This document shows, piece after piece, positions 10,471 to 23,100 of a DNA stretch of 64,000 nt (position 1 is its first letter; every line of letters begins with the position of its first letter). The stretch lies in NCBI GenBank assembly GCA_026874595.1, contig CM049318.1, positions 60,546,250 to 60,610,249 on the forward strand. The letters are read 5' to 3'. Source of the stretch: Sipunculus nudus (Eukaryota > Annelida > Sipuncula > Golfingiida > Sipunculidae). The notes below the pieces were generated by a model. It saw nothing but the letters and a program-made list of their open reading frames with translations. It did not search any database and was not told the DNA's origin. Both the position numbers and the translations under genes were made by a program.

Positions 10471-13400
10471 TTTTATCAAGATTACATGGTTTTGTTTTAA
10501 GAGGCACTGTTGGGTTTTAAACCAGTGACATTTTGCTCCATATTCCAAAACCTTAAATACAAGGCTATACAACCTGCATTGACAAGTGTATCATTACAAA
10601 CATCATCAGAATATCTCACCTTTCCAAACAGACCAAACACCCGCTCCTTGCCAACCTCAAACTGCACCAACACCTTGTCCTTGTGTCCAGTGTTTAACAG
10701 TCTATGTTTATGCTGGTGGGAACCAAACAGTTTTTTGCACAATTTTGCACATGTTTTCTGTATGTATTCAACTTCATGTTGGCTGGGGGAGTCAGAAAAC
10801 ATGCCCATGATATGCTCAGCTATACCTCCTCAAAGTCTATTACATTCCCTGAGCTGTTTTAAAATTCCTTGCCAGTTGGCAATACAGAGAAAATGTAGCA
10901 AAAAAAAAAAGAATCTAAAAAAATGTTTAACAAATTAAATTCCTTCCTTCGACCATGAAAGGAAACTAACAGGAAATCGTAAAATTTGACAACTAGCTAT
11001 CAGATAATTGATACACTTGCAAACATGATGCACCACCATGAAATGTTCAGCATAAGATATCCTTGTACACCTTATGACTTATCTGTCAACAGGTATGTTG
11101 TGTGTCCCTGTATCAATTTAGGAAGTTGTTATGATCCATTAACAAAGAGGTTGTCTGGAGTACACATACTTCTCCCTCGTACAGGGACCACTGCTTCTAC
11201 ATCATAGGTCATCAATGCCATGAACCATATCAGTTATTTGAAAGCCTTGGCCTGCACACAGCAAAGTGTGGGATCTCTTCAAGCAGGTGAACACAACTCC
11301 TTCCACTTGTTGCAAGTTCAATGCATCACAACTTGTAATACAACACAATCCATTTCAATAAGGCATTTAACTTGTCAGTGCTTTCATCAGAAAGACCTGC
11401 ACTGAATTGGAATTCACTTTCTGTATGTTAAATAATATCACAACTTGCTACATCACTTGAGTCATGCTCTGAATGGTAGGTTGAGTCGAGACTCTTCGCC
11501 TTACTTCCCCCATACGAAGCGAGGCATTTCACATACAGCTGTAAACTCAAATACATGTCTTTTATTCAAAACCTATGTACCAAGTATTGTACATGTCACA
11601 CAGACCGAGAAACTACTAATCCATTGGTGTATATCAGGTGTCCCACCACATAAATGCTTCCCCCAGAGCGCAGCCTAATTAGTATGCAGCCAGGTGCCAA
11701 CAACAAGGGATTTCCCTTGATTGACATGTGGGTGGGCGGGGCTTACACCTGCCAAAAGCCTGTTTACCCTTACATGATATATTGGTGCAAGTTTGCAGAG
11801 TAAACATTCAGCGGGGGTTTGTCAATTAGAACATTACAAGAGACGTGTGATATATGATATAAGTAATATGGGTGTTGTATACACTGTGGCATGTTACAGC
11901 CTCCTGGCTGATTATTTCTATGCTGCCCATATAACCTCCACACAGCTGTCCCATGCCATGCATGATTTCTATTATTTGCCCTCTGTGAACCTTGCTTTCC
12001 CCCTCACCGCTCTGCATCCAGAGCTCCACATTTCCACTCACTTTGTTTACCAAGGCTAATAAAACTAAAACATAATATCCAGAGAGGGCAAACCCCTACC
12101 AAGCTTGATTGTGAAAAATGTGTGCATAAACTCAGTAAGAAATCTGAAATTTATTGAATTTACTTGTAATGAATTTTAAAAATATCATGAAATCAGCTGC
12201 ACCAAAACCATACTCATGCCAGGAGACCCATATGATGCCCTTGCCATGTTACTTGGAAGTGGATCTGAACTATGTTTTTTGAGGTATCAGCTTGCATATG
12301 AAATGTTACAATTAAGATTGAAGAATCTGAGATAAATCTGAAAATGAACCCAGTGTGACCACAGCCTGATATGAGGCGACTCAAAAGATAAGTTGATAAT
12401 CTTAATCATAGTGTAAAAGAGTAATGTTTATTGAGATAATACAATGCCTATGAAATTTTTTTTGGAAAGACAGATGGAGAGAAACAAATTAGGACACACG
12501 GATTGACCTATCATAATATTCCCTGCTCAGCTAAGGTGAGAAATAATGAATGTCAATTGGCATGTATTCAACCCACAGTTAACAATGTTCAAATGATTTT
12601 AGCACGGGTAGCACATGCCCCCAAGAGGTTATGTAAACAACAAGATTATAAATTCTCATCAAGTCCGTGTCTTATCAAGATTTCTGTTAAAAATCTTGGT
12701 GTATTATGTAAGTGCACCTAAATTACCTGACTGCTTTATAATGAGATGACTTAACTGACATACTGTCACAGAAAATTAACTCTACGGACCAAAGAGCACC
12801 CATACTTTTGGAGTGCAACTATGGAAACAGCACACGGCCTTCTAATTTGATTGCGGAACAAGTTGGTCAGACACTGCCAGGACCGAGTTGTTTCTTTTCA
12901 GCAAATGCTCTTTTGAAATGTGGAAAATTTCAATACTATGTGACACACTACCTGCACAGTACTTAAGATTATAAAAGGTGGCACCAAAACTGGGGCTGTG
13001 ACCACACTCTGGTGAACTGATATATGACTAAAGCATCAAACATCATATTGGTACCGTCAGAAGTCTTGTATCAATGTCTGATTATCCAGAGAAGAGCAAG
13101 ATCTAACATAACATGTCCTTGTATTAATTTGTTGATGCTATTTGATATTGAGTACAGCAAGGTCAAACATTAAAAGACTCTGTGTACCATGAAAGGCATG
13201 TCAGGTGAAACGCCATTGATCAGAGACCTACTGAAGTGCATCTGATTGGCTATTTAGCTCCACAATCAAACCAATAGAAGGGGCTGTTTCAGATGCACCA
13301 CTCGTATTATTTTAAGCACGGCAATCAGCATGGTTAAAACTATTTTATTTATGGTTTAAATTTTTTTAGCTTAAGTATGTTTGCATTTCTAAAAACAAAA

Positions 13401-14160
13401 CAGAAAATTTAATTTTTTATATAAATATGTAAGGAAATACAACAAGAATTTACTCAAAGGACACAGCAAGACATGAATCTATCCACCAGGAGAGATCACT
13501 GCGACTGGACCCATGGCAGCAGTGAACTCCACAGAGTAAAACAGTTGGAGAGATCTACAGCATATCAGAGTAGGATATGCTCCCTTGAGAACAGATATCA
13601 ATTACAAGACAAGCAATTTATATTAGAAATAAGGACTTCAGTCAGGCATAGTAACAACACAATCAAAATAGCCTGTTCAGATATTCTGGGCCTCAGAAAA
13701 TCTAGGGATAATTCTAATCTATAGGTGTTAATCTCAAGAGAGCCAGAGTAGCCCTCTGAGAAGTAAAAGGTTAAATCTGACCTTATCTATTCCAGATATA
13801 TATAAAAAAGTAATATTTTTCAATAACAGAACTTGCCTTCTTTTCCATGAGTCATTCCGCTGTGTAAGTACCATGTTAATAAACAACATATACAGCTATA
13901 ATACAGATGTATCACTAACAGCTCTGTGTATAAACGAGGACACTGATCACGGAGTAACTTCACAATCCAGGATCTTTGTACTCTCTGCCCTACATAGACC
14001 ATATTTAATCTTATTATCATGTATTATTATAAGACACTTGAGTTACACTACAAGAAGTTGATATATATACATTTAAGGGGATACACCTTTATAAATAATG
14101 CAATACTGATACCATATGAGCACGAATATATGAGCATGGCATACCATCCTTGACTTAAGT
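10471..14160. other. 3.7 kb without a recognised gene (probable intron)
   Basis: Several short frames occur (for example 10497-10808 minus, open also on the opposite strand), but none has a recognisable domain, splice context or homologue I know. 11700-11770 holds a GC-box-like GGTGGGCGGGGCTTACACCT. No PDZ or PTP exon was recognised. Confidence 0.55.
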
Positions 14161-14512
14161 GTAAAGTGATAACATCTTAAAAACAAGAGCAGCACAAGGG
14201 TGCATGATATGTCAGTTGTAAGTCATATGACCTCTGACCTCATAAGATATGCATAGGTTTTGCAGATAATTAAATTCAAGAAACAACTGGTAAATATTTA
14301 TGATTTTCATCAAAATCTGTCATATTCCTGGTAAATTATCACTGCGACAACACAAAGAAGCCTGGTAATCTCTGACCTCATTAAATATGCATGGATTCTG
14401 CCTGTAATCAAACTCAGGCTTGATAATCTATTGATAAAAGTTAATGGAAGGATGAACAGACAGATTAACCTTGGGTATACCATACATCCCACCTTAGGCA
14501 AGCATATAATAA
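14161..14512 (+). repeat. Dispersed repeat G, copy 1
   Basis: AACAAGAGCAGCACAAGGGTGCAT ... GACCTCTGACCTCAT-AATATGCAT-GATTTTGC appears here, at 17655-17835 and at 40128-40660. It contains internal near-repeats of the GACCTCTGACCTCATTAAAT block. Confidence 0.8.
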
Positions 14513-16149
14513 TATGAAATTTATATTGATCCCATTCACAAATTCTGAAGTGCTTAACATAATGTTACAATATTACATATTTCTGTGAAAACCATATACT
14601 GGATTATTACAATAATTATTAAACAAGGTTGGAATATATATTTCAAGTACCAAGTAGGAAAAGACAGCCACATATCAGCTGCCATCTAGTGGCTAAACAT
14701 TTAACCAATAAGCCACAAAGTTTACTACATTACTTATTAGCCAAGTAATTAATGACTAGATAATTATCCTGTTAATTGTAATGAATAAGTAGCTATATCA
14801 ATACTGTCTTAAAATCAAATGTGTACACATGACTCTGAAAATTTATTAGGTTTCAAACGAAATTTCTAATTTCATAAAAAATTATTTTTCATAGTTTTTT
14901 TGTGCACTGCAAAACTAGCTGGACCCAAAACAGTAACAAGGGACCTATGGGTCACGATGCTCAGCTGTTATATATGATAAAAAATATTATTTAGAAATGA
15001 GGCACATGCTGGTTTTGTGTGGTAATAAATATAAGCTGTATTATGAGTTGTTGTTGTTTAGCTTATGTATGATTTTGATAGTACCTTTGGAGACAGGGAA
15101 GAGGATTGATTTCATTTATTTTATTAACAAATGGAGTACTATTGTCACACAGATTTTGACTTGGCCATATAACTTATAAGCAGAACAAATAATATAAGAG
15201 TTAAAATATTTATTAAAAAAAATTATAAATATTGTCCCAAATATAATTTTTATTAAAAATAATAAGAGAATCATATGATTTTTTTAAAAGAAATATAACT
15301 GAAATGATTATTAAAATAATATTAAAGAATATATTCATGAATGCATTCATGAATACATTTTGAAAGTATTTGCACGAGTATTCATATACTTTCATTTTTA
15401 CCTGAATTCCCATTCTTTATGCAAGAAATTTTATAATGGAGTACATAATCATATTCGTATTTAAATACAATTACAAAGTATTCGCACCATGTCTGGTATT
15501 TATTCAGTTTTCACCAAACAATGATGTTGAGAATCCAGAATATACAAAATTCACACATTTAAATAATGATCATAAGTACCTGGTTTTACGGCTTTTATTT
15601 ATATTAAAAAATAACTGTAAAAAATTCATTTTGGACTAATTTCACATCAATGTACACACTAGACACAGTAGGAATCTAGATTAATATTATCAACTGCATC
15701 TTTGTCTATCATTAATTTCCTTCATATGATCCCTAATGATTAGTAATGAATAATATGATTTACTTCTTTATCATTAAAATTGAACTGAAAAATGCCATAG
15801 GTGACTGCATGGTGTTATTTGGAATACGTGACATTCTACCCATCGATACAAGATTCTTATATCATCAGTAACTGCACGTTAATTTCCTGTTATTATAAAC
15901 TAACAAATTCCTTTTCTATTTTTCTTTAATTTGTTATTAAAAACCAATAAAAATTTATTAATTTATTGTTTATTGTTATGTTGTTGGTTAAAACTACTAG
16001 ATGAGTTGGGTTGGACACCTGGATCAACTGTGGCTGGCCATAAGCTGCCTGGATTCCATGTATGCCTCGCCTCAAGCATGCATAATACAGGTGACTCAAG
16101 AGGGCCTGGAGAGAGCCAAAGTCTGACAGGGTCTCATAAAAAACATTAA
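14513..16149. other. 1.6 kb very AT-rich, no recognised gene
   Basis: 15200-15620 is extremely AT-rich (poly-A/T runs, ATTCATGAATGCATTCATGAAT palindromic stretch near 15334). Open frames here reflect composition. Confidence 0.6.
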
Positions 16150-17512
16150 TAAAAGCTACAATTTTGGGCAAATTTCTTTCAGCTTTCTAAACTAAAAAGC
16201 TGAAATCCTTATGTGTGCATGATATGAAAATTATATCAACAGTGCTCACGGGAAACAAATGTGCCATGGTCAGTTGGGCAAAATTTAAGTTACTAATTTT
16301 ACATTTATACTAATAACTTATTAAAATGGAAAACTTCAGAACTAATTTTGGGTATTCAATTGAATCTTGATTAAATAATGTTACATCCCTGACAAAAAAC
16401 CTCTAGCTTCAGCAATCCCCTTGTTAAGGAAGTAAATATATTTCTTGATTTTTTACAAAGTGCATTATGTTTGGGCCCGTAAATTAAAACAATTACGCAA
16501 TACTGACATCATTCTGGCATGTGCATAGAGAATAAAAAAAATGTATATTATTTATGTTTAAAGTCAGATCAGTGGTTTTGATATTAGGCAGTCTTGAAGT
16601 GTAACAATGGGTTTTTAATGGAAAAATGAAGTTTTTCATTAATATCTCGAAGGTATTCAATCCTAGTAACCAAATTCTTGGCATGGTAGGGGATTTTGGA
16701 GACATCTAACTGTATGCCAAATTTAAGGAACTTAGAGCTGAAGCTGGGGAGCTGAGCTCTTGCAAACTGCATAACACAAGCTTGATGTAAACTTGATGTG
16801 ACATAGTGCTTGAAAACTTGAATAAAATCTACAGTTTTTCATCAACTGGTTTCAAACTTTTGGTGTTAACAGTTGAAATGCTAACAAAAACATGCTGTGA
16901 AAATTAAATCCACAGCAAAAAACGTGCCATGGTCAAAGTTGGGCAAAATTTAAGGTACCAATTTTTTATTTTTATTAATATTTTAAAAAATTCAAAAGAT
17001 TTTCATCTAATTTTGGGTATACAATTTAATTTTGATTAATTTAAGTTATATTACTGGAAAAAAGGTCCATATCTTTAACATGTTTTGTGTTAAGTGATCA
17101 AATATCTTTCCTGATTTTTTACAAAATGCATTATTTTTGGGCCCATAACTTTTTCAAATTAAATAATACAGACATAATTTCTGGCATGTACATGGGAACT
17201 ATATAGAGGAATATTTATGGTAAATATGAGGAAAAACAGATAAGTGGTTTTGATATTAGGCAGTCCTGAAGTGTGAAAATAGGTTTTTAATAAAAAATTG
17301 AGGTTTTTCCTTAATTTCTCAAAGGAACGAAGTTGCAAAGACCCAGTTTTCGGCTTGGTAGGAGATCTTGGGGACATCTAACATTATGCCGAATTTTGGA
17401 TTCCTAGGTCTTACGGTTTCAAAACGTGCCACATCTACGGACGGACGGACGGACGACAGACAAAGGACCACGACTATAGCTCAGATGACTTATAGTCAGC
17501 TGAGCTAAAAAC
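16150..17512 (+). repeat. Dispersed repeat F, two tandem copies about 663 bp apart
   Basis: GTGCCATGGTCA ... TTGGGCAAAATTTAAG starts near 16261 and again near 16924. The copies stay parallel through GTGGTTTTGATATTAGGCAGTC and GGGGACATCTAAC-TATGCC. Copy 2 ends in ACGGACGGACGGACGGACGA and then TAGTCAGCTGAGCTAAA, a repeat end I associate with molluscan genomes. Confidence 0.85.
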
Positions 17513-17654
17513 TAGACCAAACTGAAGTAAAGATACTAGAAGCAAGGGCTAAGGAACTTTTGAACTTTCTAACAGGCAGTCATCAGACTGACGTACAAGT
17601 CTTTTCAAGGAAATCCTAAAAATTAGCAAATTTACATCATTTTTGAAGCCCTGA

Positions 17655-17835
17655 AAAAACAAGACCATCACAAGGGTGCATAATAAGCCATTCATGTGTT
17701 TTTGTGACCTCTGACCTCATTAAATATACCTGGATTTTGCCATGAATTTAATACAGGTGAAAAACTCATTGTAAACAGTTTCATGAAAATCTCTGATTTC
17801 ATGAATATGGTATCTGAACTGATGCTGTGTGAATA
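17655..17835 (+). repeat. Dispersed repeat G, copy 2 (partial)
   Basis: AAACAAGACCATCACAAGGGTGCATAATA ... GACCTCTGACCTCATTAAAT, parallel to 14161 and 40128. Confidence 0.75.
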
Positions 17836-18602
17836 CTTGTCAATAAGGATGCATGTCAAATGCTGTTTCTGTAGTGTATACACAATTGGGAAGAATATTT
17901 ACGCCTAACCTGCTATAGCTGCAAACAGAAGCGTATACAGTATCATATTTAAAACATGTCCAGAGTACACATAAAAAGTGAATTAAATACCTCATCAAAT
18001 ACTGTACTGAATACACTTATCCTGGTCAGTGTTAACACAGGAAGTGTAATGAATATCTTATGCTGAACAGAGTCTTGCAGAAACAGCATATGACATGCAT
18101 GAAGTGTGAATTAAACAATGTCAGCTTGACTGAAACTTCTTCCATCCAGCAAGGCTCTGGCCGCTAAGCTACCACATACCTTGCTTCATCAAGCTGCTCA
18201 AGCGTCTATTTCATGAATTATGAACAAGCCTACAGGTGATTGGCCCAAAATCACAACTGCAAGTTAAATCTAATAAACCAAATGCAAACAATACACTGTT
18301 TATATGCTGCCTGAACCAGATCATGTGTGCCAGAAAAGGACAGGCTTAAAGGTTTTATTTGAACTGTCAGATTCTCAAAGCTCTTCTGGCTATGCTAAAT
18401 GTTTCATCTAAGAATAGATAGATTTTGGAAGCAACGCATAGGAAGTGTATTTGAGTCATCTGATTGCTTCAACTGCCTTATTAATGAAATAGACAAGAGA
18501 GCCGCTTGATGAAACAAGGTATCTGGCAGTGTAGCTGCCAAAGCCTTGGTGGTATGAAGATAAGTGAAATAATAGATGTAAACATAAAATCAAATGACTT
18601 AC
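17836..18602. other. Intron side of the exon 15 donor, no feature seen
   Basis: Unique-looking AT-rich sequence, no coding signal. Confidence 0.5.
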
Positions 18603-18801
18603 CACTGTGTGATCATTGTAGGCTGGCAGTTCAAAGTTGGCTTCAGTGTTCATGCTGGTATTGTTTGAGTTGGGCTGCGACGGGAAGGCGGCAGGCGGGA
18701 CTTTTTGTGGACTAGATGGAGGGGGTGGGGTGGGGGTATGTACACTCCGCGTGCTTCGTGCTACCTCCTGTACACGTGAACGTGACAAGAAGCCACCATC
18801 A
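18603..18801 (-). CDS. PTPN4: PTPN3/4-like exon 15: Pro-rich linker, last exon seen
   Basis: 199 nt, acceptor ATTCTTTTTCACAG, donor GTAAGT, exit phase 0. It encodes [20 protein letters not shown], then [20 protein letters not shown] and an Asn/Ser-rich end (residues 476-541). The [13 protein letters not shown] stretch is a possible SH3/WW ligand. There is no stop codon, so coding continues to the left of 18603 after an intron with no recognised end in this window. Confidence 0.87.
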
Positions 18802-20096
18802 CTGTGAAAAAGAATTTAAATTTTATCAAATAACAAAATACATCATCAATAAATGAAAGCACAACATGGTTATGAACACACTCATTACACAGTGGTTGTA
18901 CATTGCAGTCATTCCAGATCTCTTTTGTTTTACTCCCATGCTTTGTATAACAAGATTCTCCGGATTTCACCACCAGGGGTGCGGCACAGAGCACAGAATC
19001 AGATGAAGAATCTTGCTATAGTACAAAGCAGCAGTTAAAACAGAATGAGTGCAGTGTATAAATGCTGCGTGAGGAGTGTAGATTATGAAAGGCTTTAATC
19101 AACATTACAGTGTAGTCTTAAAATAAATCTAATGTGTACTGGAGCATTTTGCATGAAATAATAGTCAACAACCAAAATCAAATGGTTATCTTTGTCAATA
19201 ATAAATTTTAAGGATGGTTTTCTGAGCAGACAAATTAAGCTATATACTCTCAAAATCATTCTGAAGAATTTTGTATTGAGCAATCTCAGATAGAAAGGAA
19301 ATTATTGTTATGCTGAGACACAATGAATTGTGAAGAGGACCTGACAGTGGAAGCCACACAAGCCTTCAGTGAAGTTAATGTGACACACCATCAACAGTTT
19401 TACATGAATATTAATGAAGCCATGTGACCTTCTGGAGGGTGCTGATTGGTCTATACTACAGGTGCCCGGTGCTATGGTTAAAGTGGGTGTTCAACAAGTA
19501 ACATCTCTCATCTTTCTTGGCACACATTCATGCCACTAAATATTATATAAAATTCCCGGAAAAGTTTTACTTGTTGCCCCAGGTATCTCAGAGACCATTT
19601 GAAGGTGAAAATGGTGTTTTCAGTTCGAATATTATAGAAATGAGGTTGTAGTGCCCTGCTTTGTGATCAGGAAGAAGATTTTATCAATTTACCCTGGGTG
19701 TCAAATTGGAACAAATAGCTTAAATGGTTACAAAACATCTGATTGTAAGAGTGAAATTGGCATTTTGGGGGGGGGGGGGGGGGGAGATTTGGGGAAACCA
19801 AGTGGTTGTCCTTGCATAAAATGAATGGGCATCTACATAGTGTTATGCACAAATTAACAGGACTAATGGTTTAACACATAAACCATTAACACAGCCTCCT
19901 GGGTCACACACAAAGGGTCAACACGTGTACTGGGTTCTGGTATGACAACAAAATATGACTTACACAAAAAAAATGGTTTGGGTCATGAACTGAGTAACAC
20001 CTACAATTTCACAGTGACACATACAACATATTCATGGGTAAAATGTACAAATGTGTATGAATACAATATCTTGTATATATATATATATATATATAT

Positions 20097-20149
<53 letters not shown>

Positions 20150-23100
20150 TAGATAGATAGATAGATAGATACACATTCAAACCTAGGACTGAAATCCAAA
20201 CAGTTTATTTACAGATACCAGCTTGGAAGACAATGTAAGTGTCTGTTGCCAATTTTTTACTTCATTCGAGGTCATTTATTAAAGGTGATTTCTTATAGTG
20301 TAAACTAAATTTGAAACTTAGTTGTTCAGTCATTTTTCGGTTCCTCTTCCAGTTAATTGACGCACTAATATCAATACACTCTGGTATAACAGTATAGTTG
20401 TGATATTATAGATGACAATGAAACTGACATGCTGCAATGAACCTATCAATTTTATTGTACATTGTTGCTGCAAGCTAAATTATCAATTAAAGACCCTTGA
20501 TTGAGGTACATAAAATCCTCTTTTTACTGATGAGTTTGCATCCTTTGTGACAGAGTGAACATCACAATTAGAAAATTGTTGAATCTAGTTTATTTTTTTC
20601 CTTTTGGCTAATTCACAGATAGTTGAAAATAAAACAGATCCATGGGGAAATGCTTTATACTAAATTATAGTATTAGATAATTAAGGGTAATTAAGCATAG
20701 TCTGCCTGAAGATAAGTCCTGACTTGTGAAAGGACAAAACCATAACCAATTTTATCTATTGTTCATAAATAAGATGTCTTGCACATTGAGACAAACACAC
20801 AAGCACTGTGTCATAACTGGTGTTCATATCTCACAGCAAAATGCAAACTGCACATGCATGGGGTTTGGCTGCATGACCTTTGACCTTTTATGGCAACTGT
20901 AATTGATCCTGCCAATAACCAACATAGGCAGGTACAAATGTAATACTCTGTGAAAAATAGGGTTGTACTTGTAACGATACACTGGTGCAAAGATACATTA
21001 CAATACAAAGCCAAATATTGCATCTGTATCATCTGATTCATTATGATACAAAGCCAAATATTTTTTCTGTATCATCTGATACCTTACAATACAAAGCCAA
21101 ATACTGTTTCTGTATCATCTGACACATTACGATACAAAGCCAAATATTGTATCTATATCATCTGACACATTACGATACAAAGCCAAATACTGTATCTGTA
21201 TCATCTGACACATTACGACACAAAGCCAAATATTGTATCTGTATCATGACACATTATGATACAAAGCCAAATATTGTATCTGTATCATCTGACACATTAT
21301 GATACAAAGCCAAATATTGTATCTGTATCATCTGATACGTTACGATGCAAAGCCAAATATTGTATCTGTATCATCAGATATCCCTTTATGGATACACTGA
21401 TGATGTCCGATCATCCAATTGACCATGATGTCTCATACTGAACAACAGTTCATATCATGAAAGGTAGGTATGATGTATCGGTCAGAAACCAGTTCAACAG
21501 CATTTGATTGGTTGTTGGTTTGAATGAAAGTTTATGGTTCATAAATTGTCAGTAATGAAACATTTTTTTGTCCAGAAATAAATTCCATGAAAAAATGAAG
21601 CTCAATTTCATTAAGCTCTTGGTCCTTTTTCCACAAAAGAGCTAGAATTAGGCTTAGAATCTAAAACCATAATACAGCTTATACAGAATGTATATTGTAG
21701 CATAATTTGTACCATACAGAAAGACAGTGTATCATTACAGCCCTCATAATAAATCACCATAATCTTGCTCATTTGTTTTTTGTTTGCTTTTAATATATAT
21801 TACATATCCTGAGGTCATACTACATGCTTTCTATAACTCCAAATTTAACCTCTATTTCAACAGTACTGTTTGTAAAATATTACCAACAGCTGACTGGTGC
21901 AGGGGCAATTATGTTCCAACTAATGAGAACTGGGTCTTGCACAGCTTGGAACCTGCAGTATTTGCCTCTTATTGGTTGGGCCATTCTTGGCCCTCTGCCA
22001 AAGCCCTGGTAGTGATACACAGCAAACCTTGCTTTTGAAATCAGTGGTTAAATTGAAAAGATTATAGAACGAATGTCGTATGACCATTGTGCAAGGCCCG
22101 TATCAATATACTTGATTTTCAAAATTAAGATGTCCACTGCCGTAAACTTAAAGTAGAGGGCATGTGTTTTTACAGCCGATGGTGTAACTGCTGCATTTAG
22201 CGGTCATGAAGCGCGGTTAGCCATCACCTTGAATTAGTCATTCTCATGCTGTTAACCTCATGCTCATGCAAATGTTAGCCCTTTCCTGTCCTGATAATCA
22301 TCACACTTTCTACTTTAACCTTACATTTACCATTTTTTTTTAATTTTCTCAATTTACATGAGAAGTCATGTTGGTACCATTATCTGCTGATCGATGGTAA
22401 GGGTAACTAGGTATGATAAGAATAACATGGAACGCTGAATGCCTTCTGGATTCTATGTTTTATATGCACAGGCTAGGTATAATCAAGAAGTTTTTTTCCT
22501 GTCACAAAGACACTGCAGTAAATTTCCAATGTTCTACCAAGATTTTACTATGCTGCCTTTGAGGCACCTTATACTTTAGCTGGACTTTACTTTAACCTCC
22601 AGGTTACAACTTATTCTTGCTCTGAATGGTATTTCAAATTTTATTCCAACAAAAAATTACCAATTTAACATTGCATCCAAAGAAGCAAAACTCAATGATC
22701 TGAGACTTAACCTCTATATATCACCTAGAGGACTCTGTCAGCTATATCTTAGCCAAATATCATATAGAGGCAAACCTGCTGGCGATATCTCAGCCAAATA
22801 TCAACAAGAGGCAACCTGCTGCCGATATCTTAGCCAAGTATCTAGAGGCAAACCTGTTGGTGATATCTTAGCCAAATATCATCTAGAGGCAAACCCGCTG
22901 ATGATATCTTGGCCAAGTATCCAGAGGCAAACCTGATGGTGAATTCTTGGCCAAATTCCATCTAAAGGAAACTTCGCTGCCATGGCCTATCATATCCTGG
23001 GCAATATACTACATATTTGAAGTGCAACTAGCTATTATTAAAGAGACATGGGAAGTGAAAAGAATTACAAAGGATCCACATAATGTGATGGGGCACCCTA

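Noticed and set aside
10497-10938. 103-codon minus frame (KKLFGSHQHKHRLLNTGHKD...) and 142-codon plus frame
   Set aside because: Open on both strands, no recognised domain and no splice context. I cannot support either, though the minus frame would merit a translated search.
16493-17377. Two similar minus-strand frames (MSPKSPTMPR / MSPRSPTKPK) as a tandem gene pair
   Set aside because: They are the two copies of dispersed repeat F. The similarity is of the DNA repeat, with indels and no conserved coding pattern.
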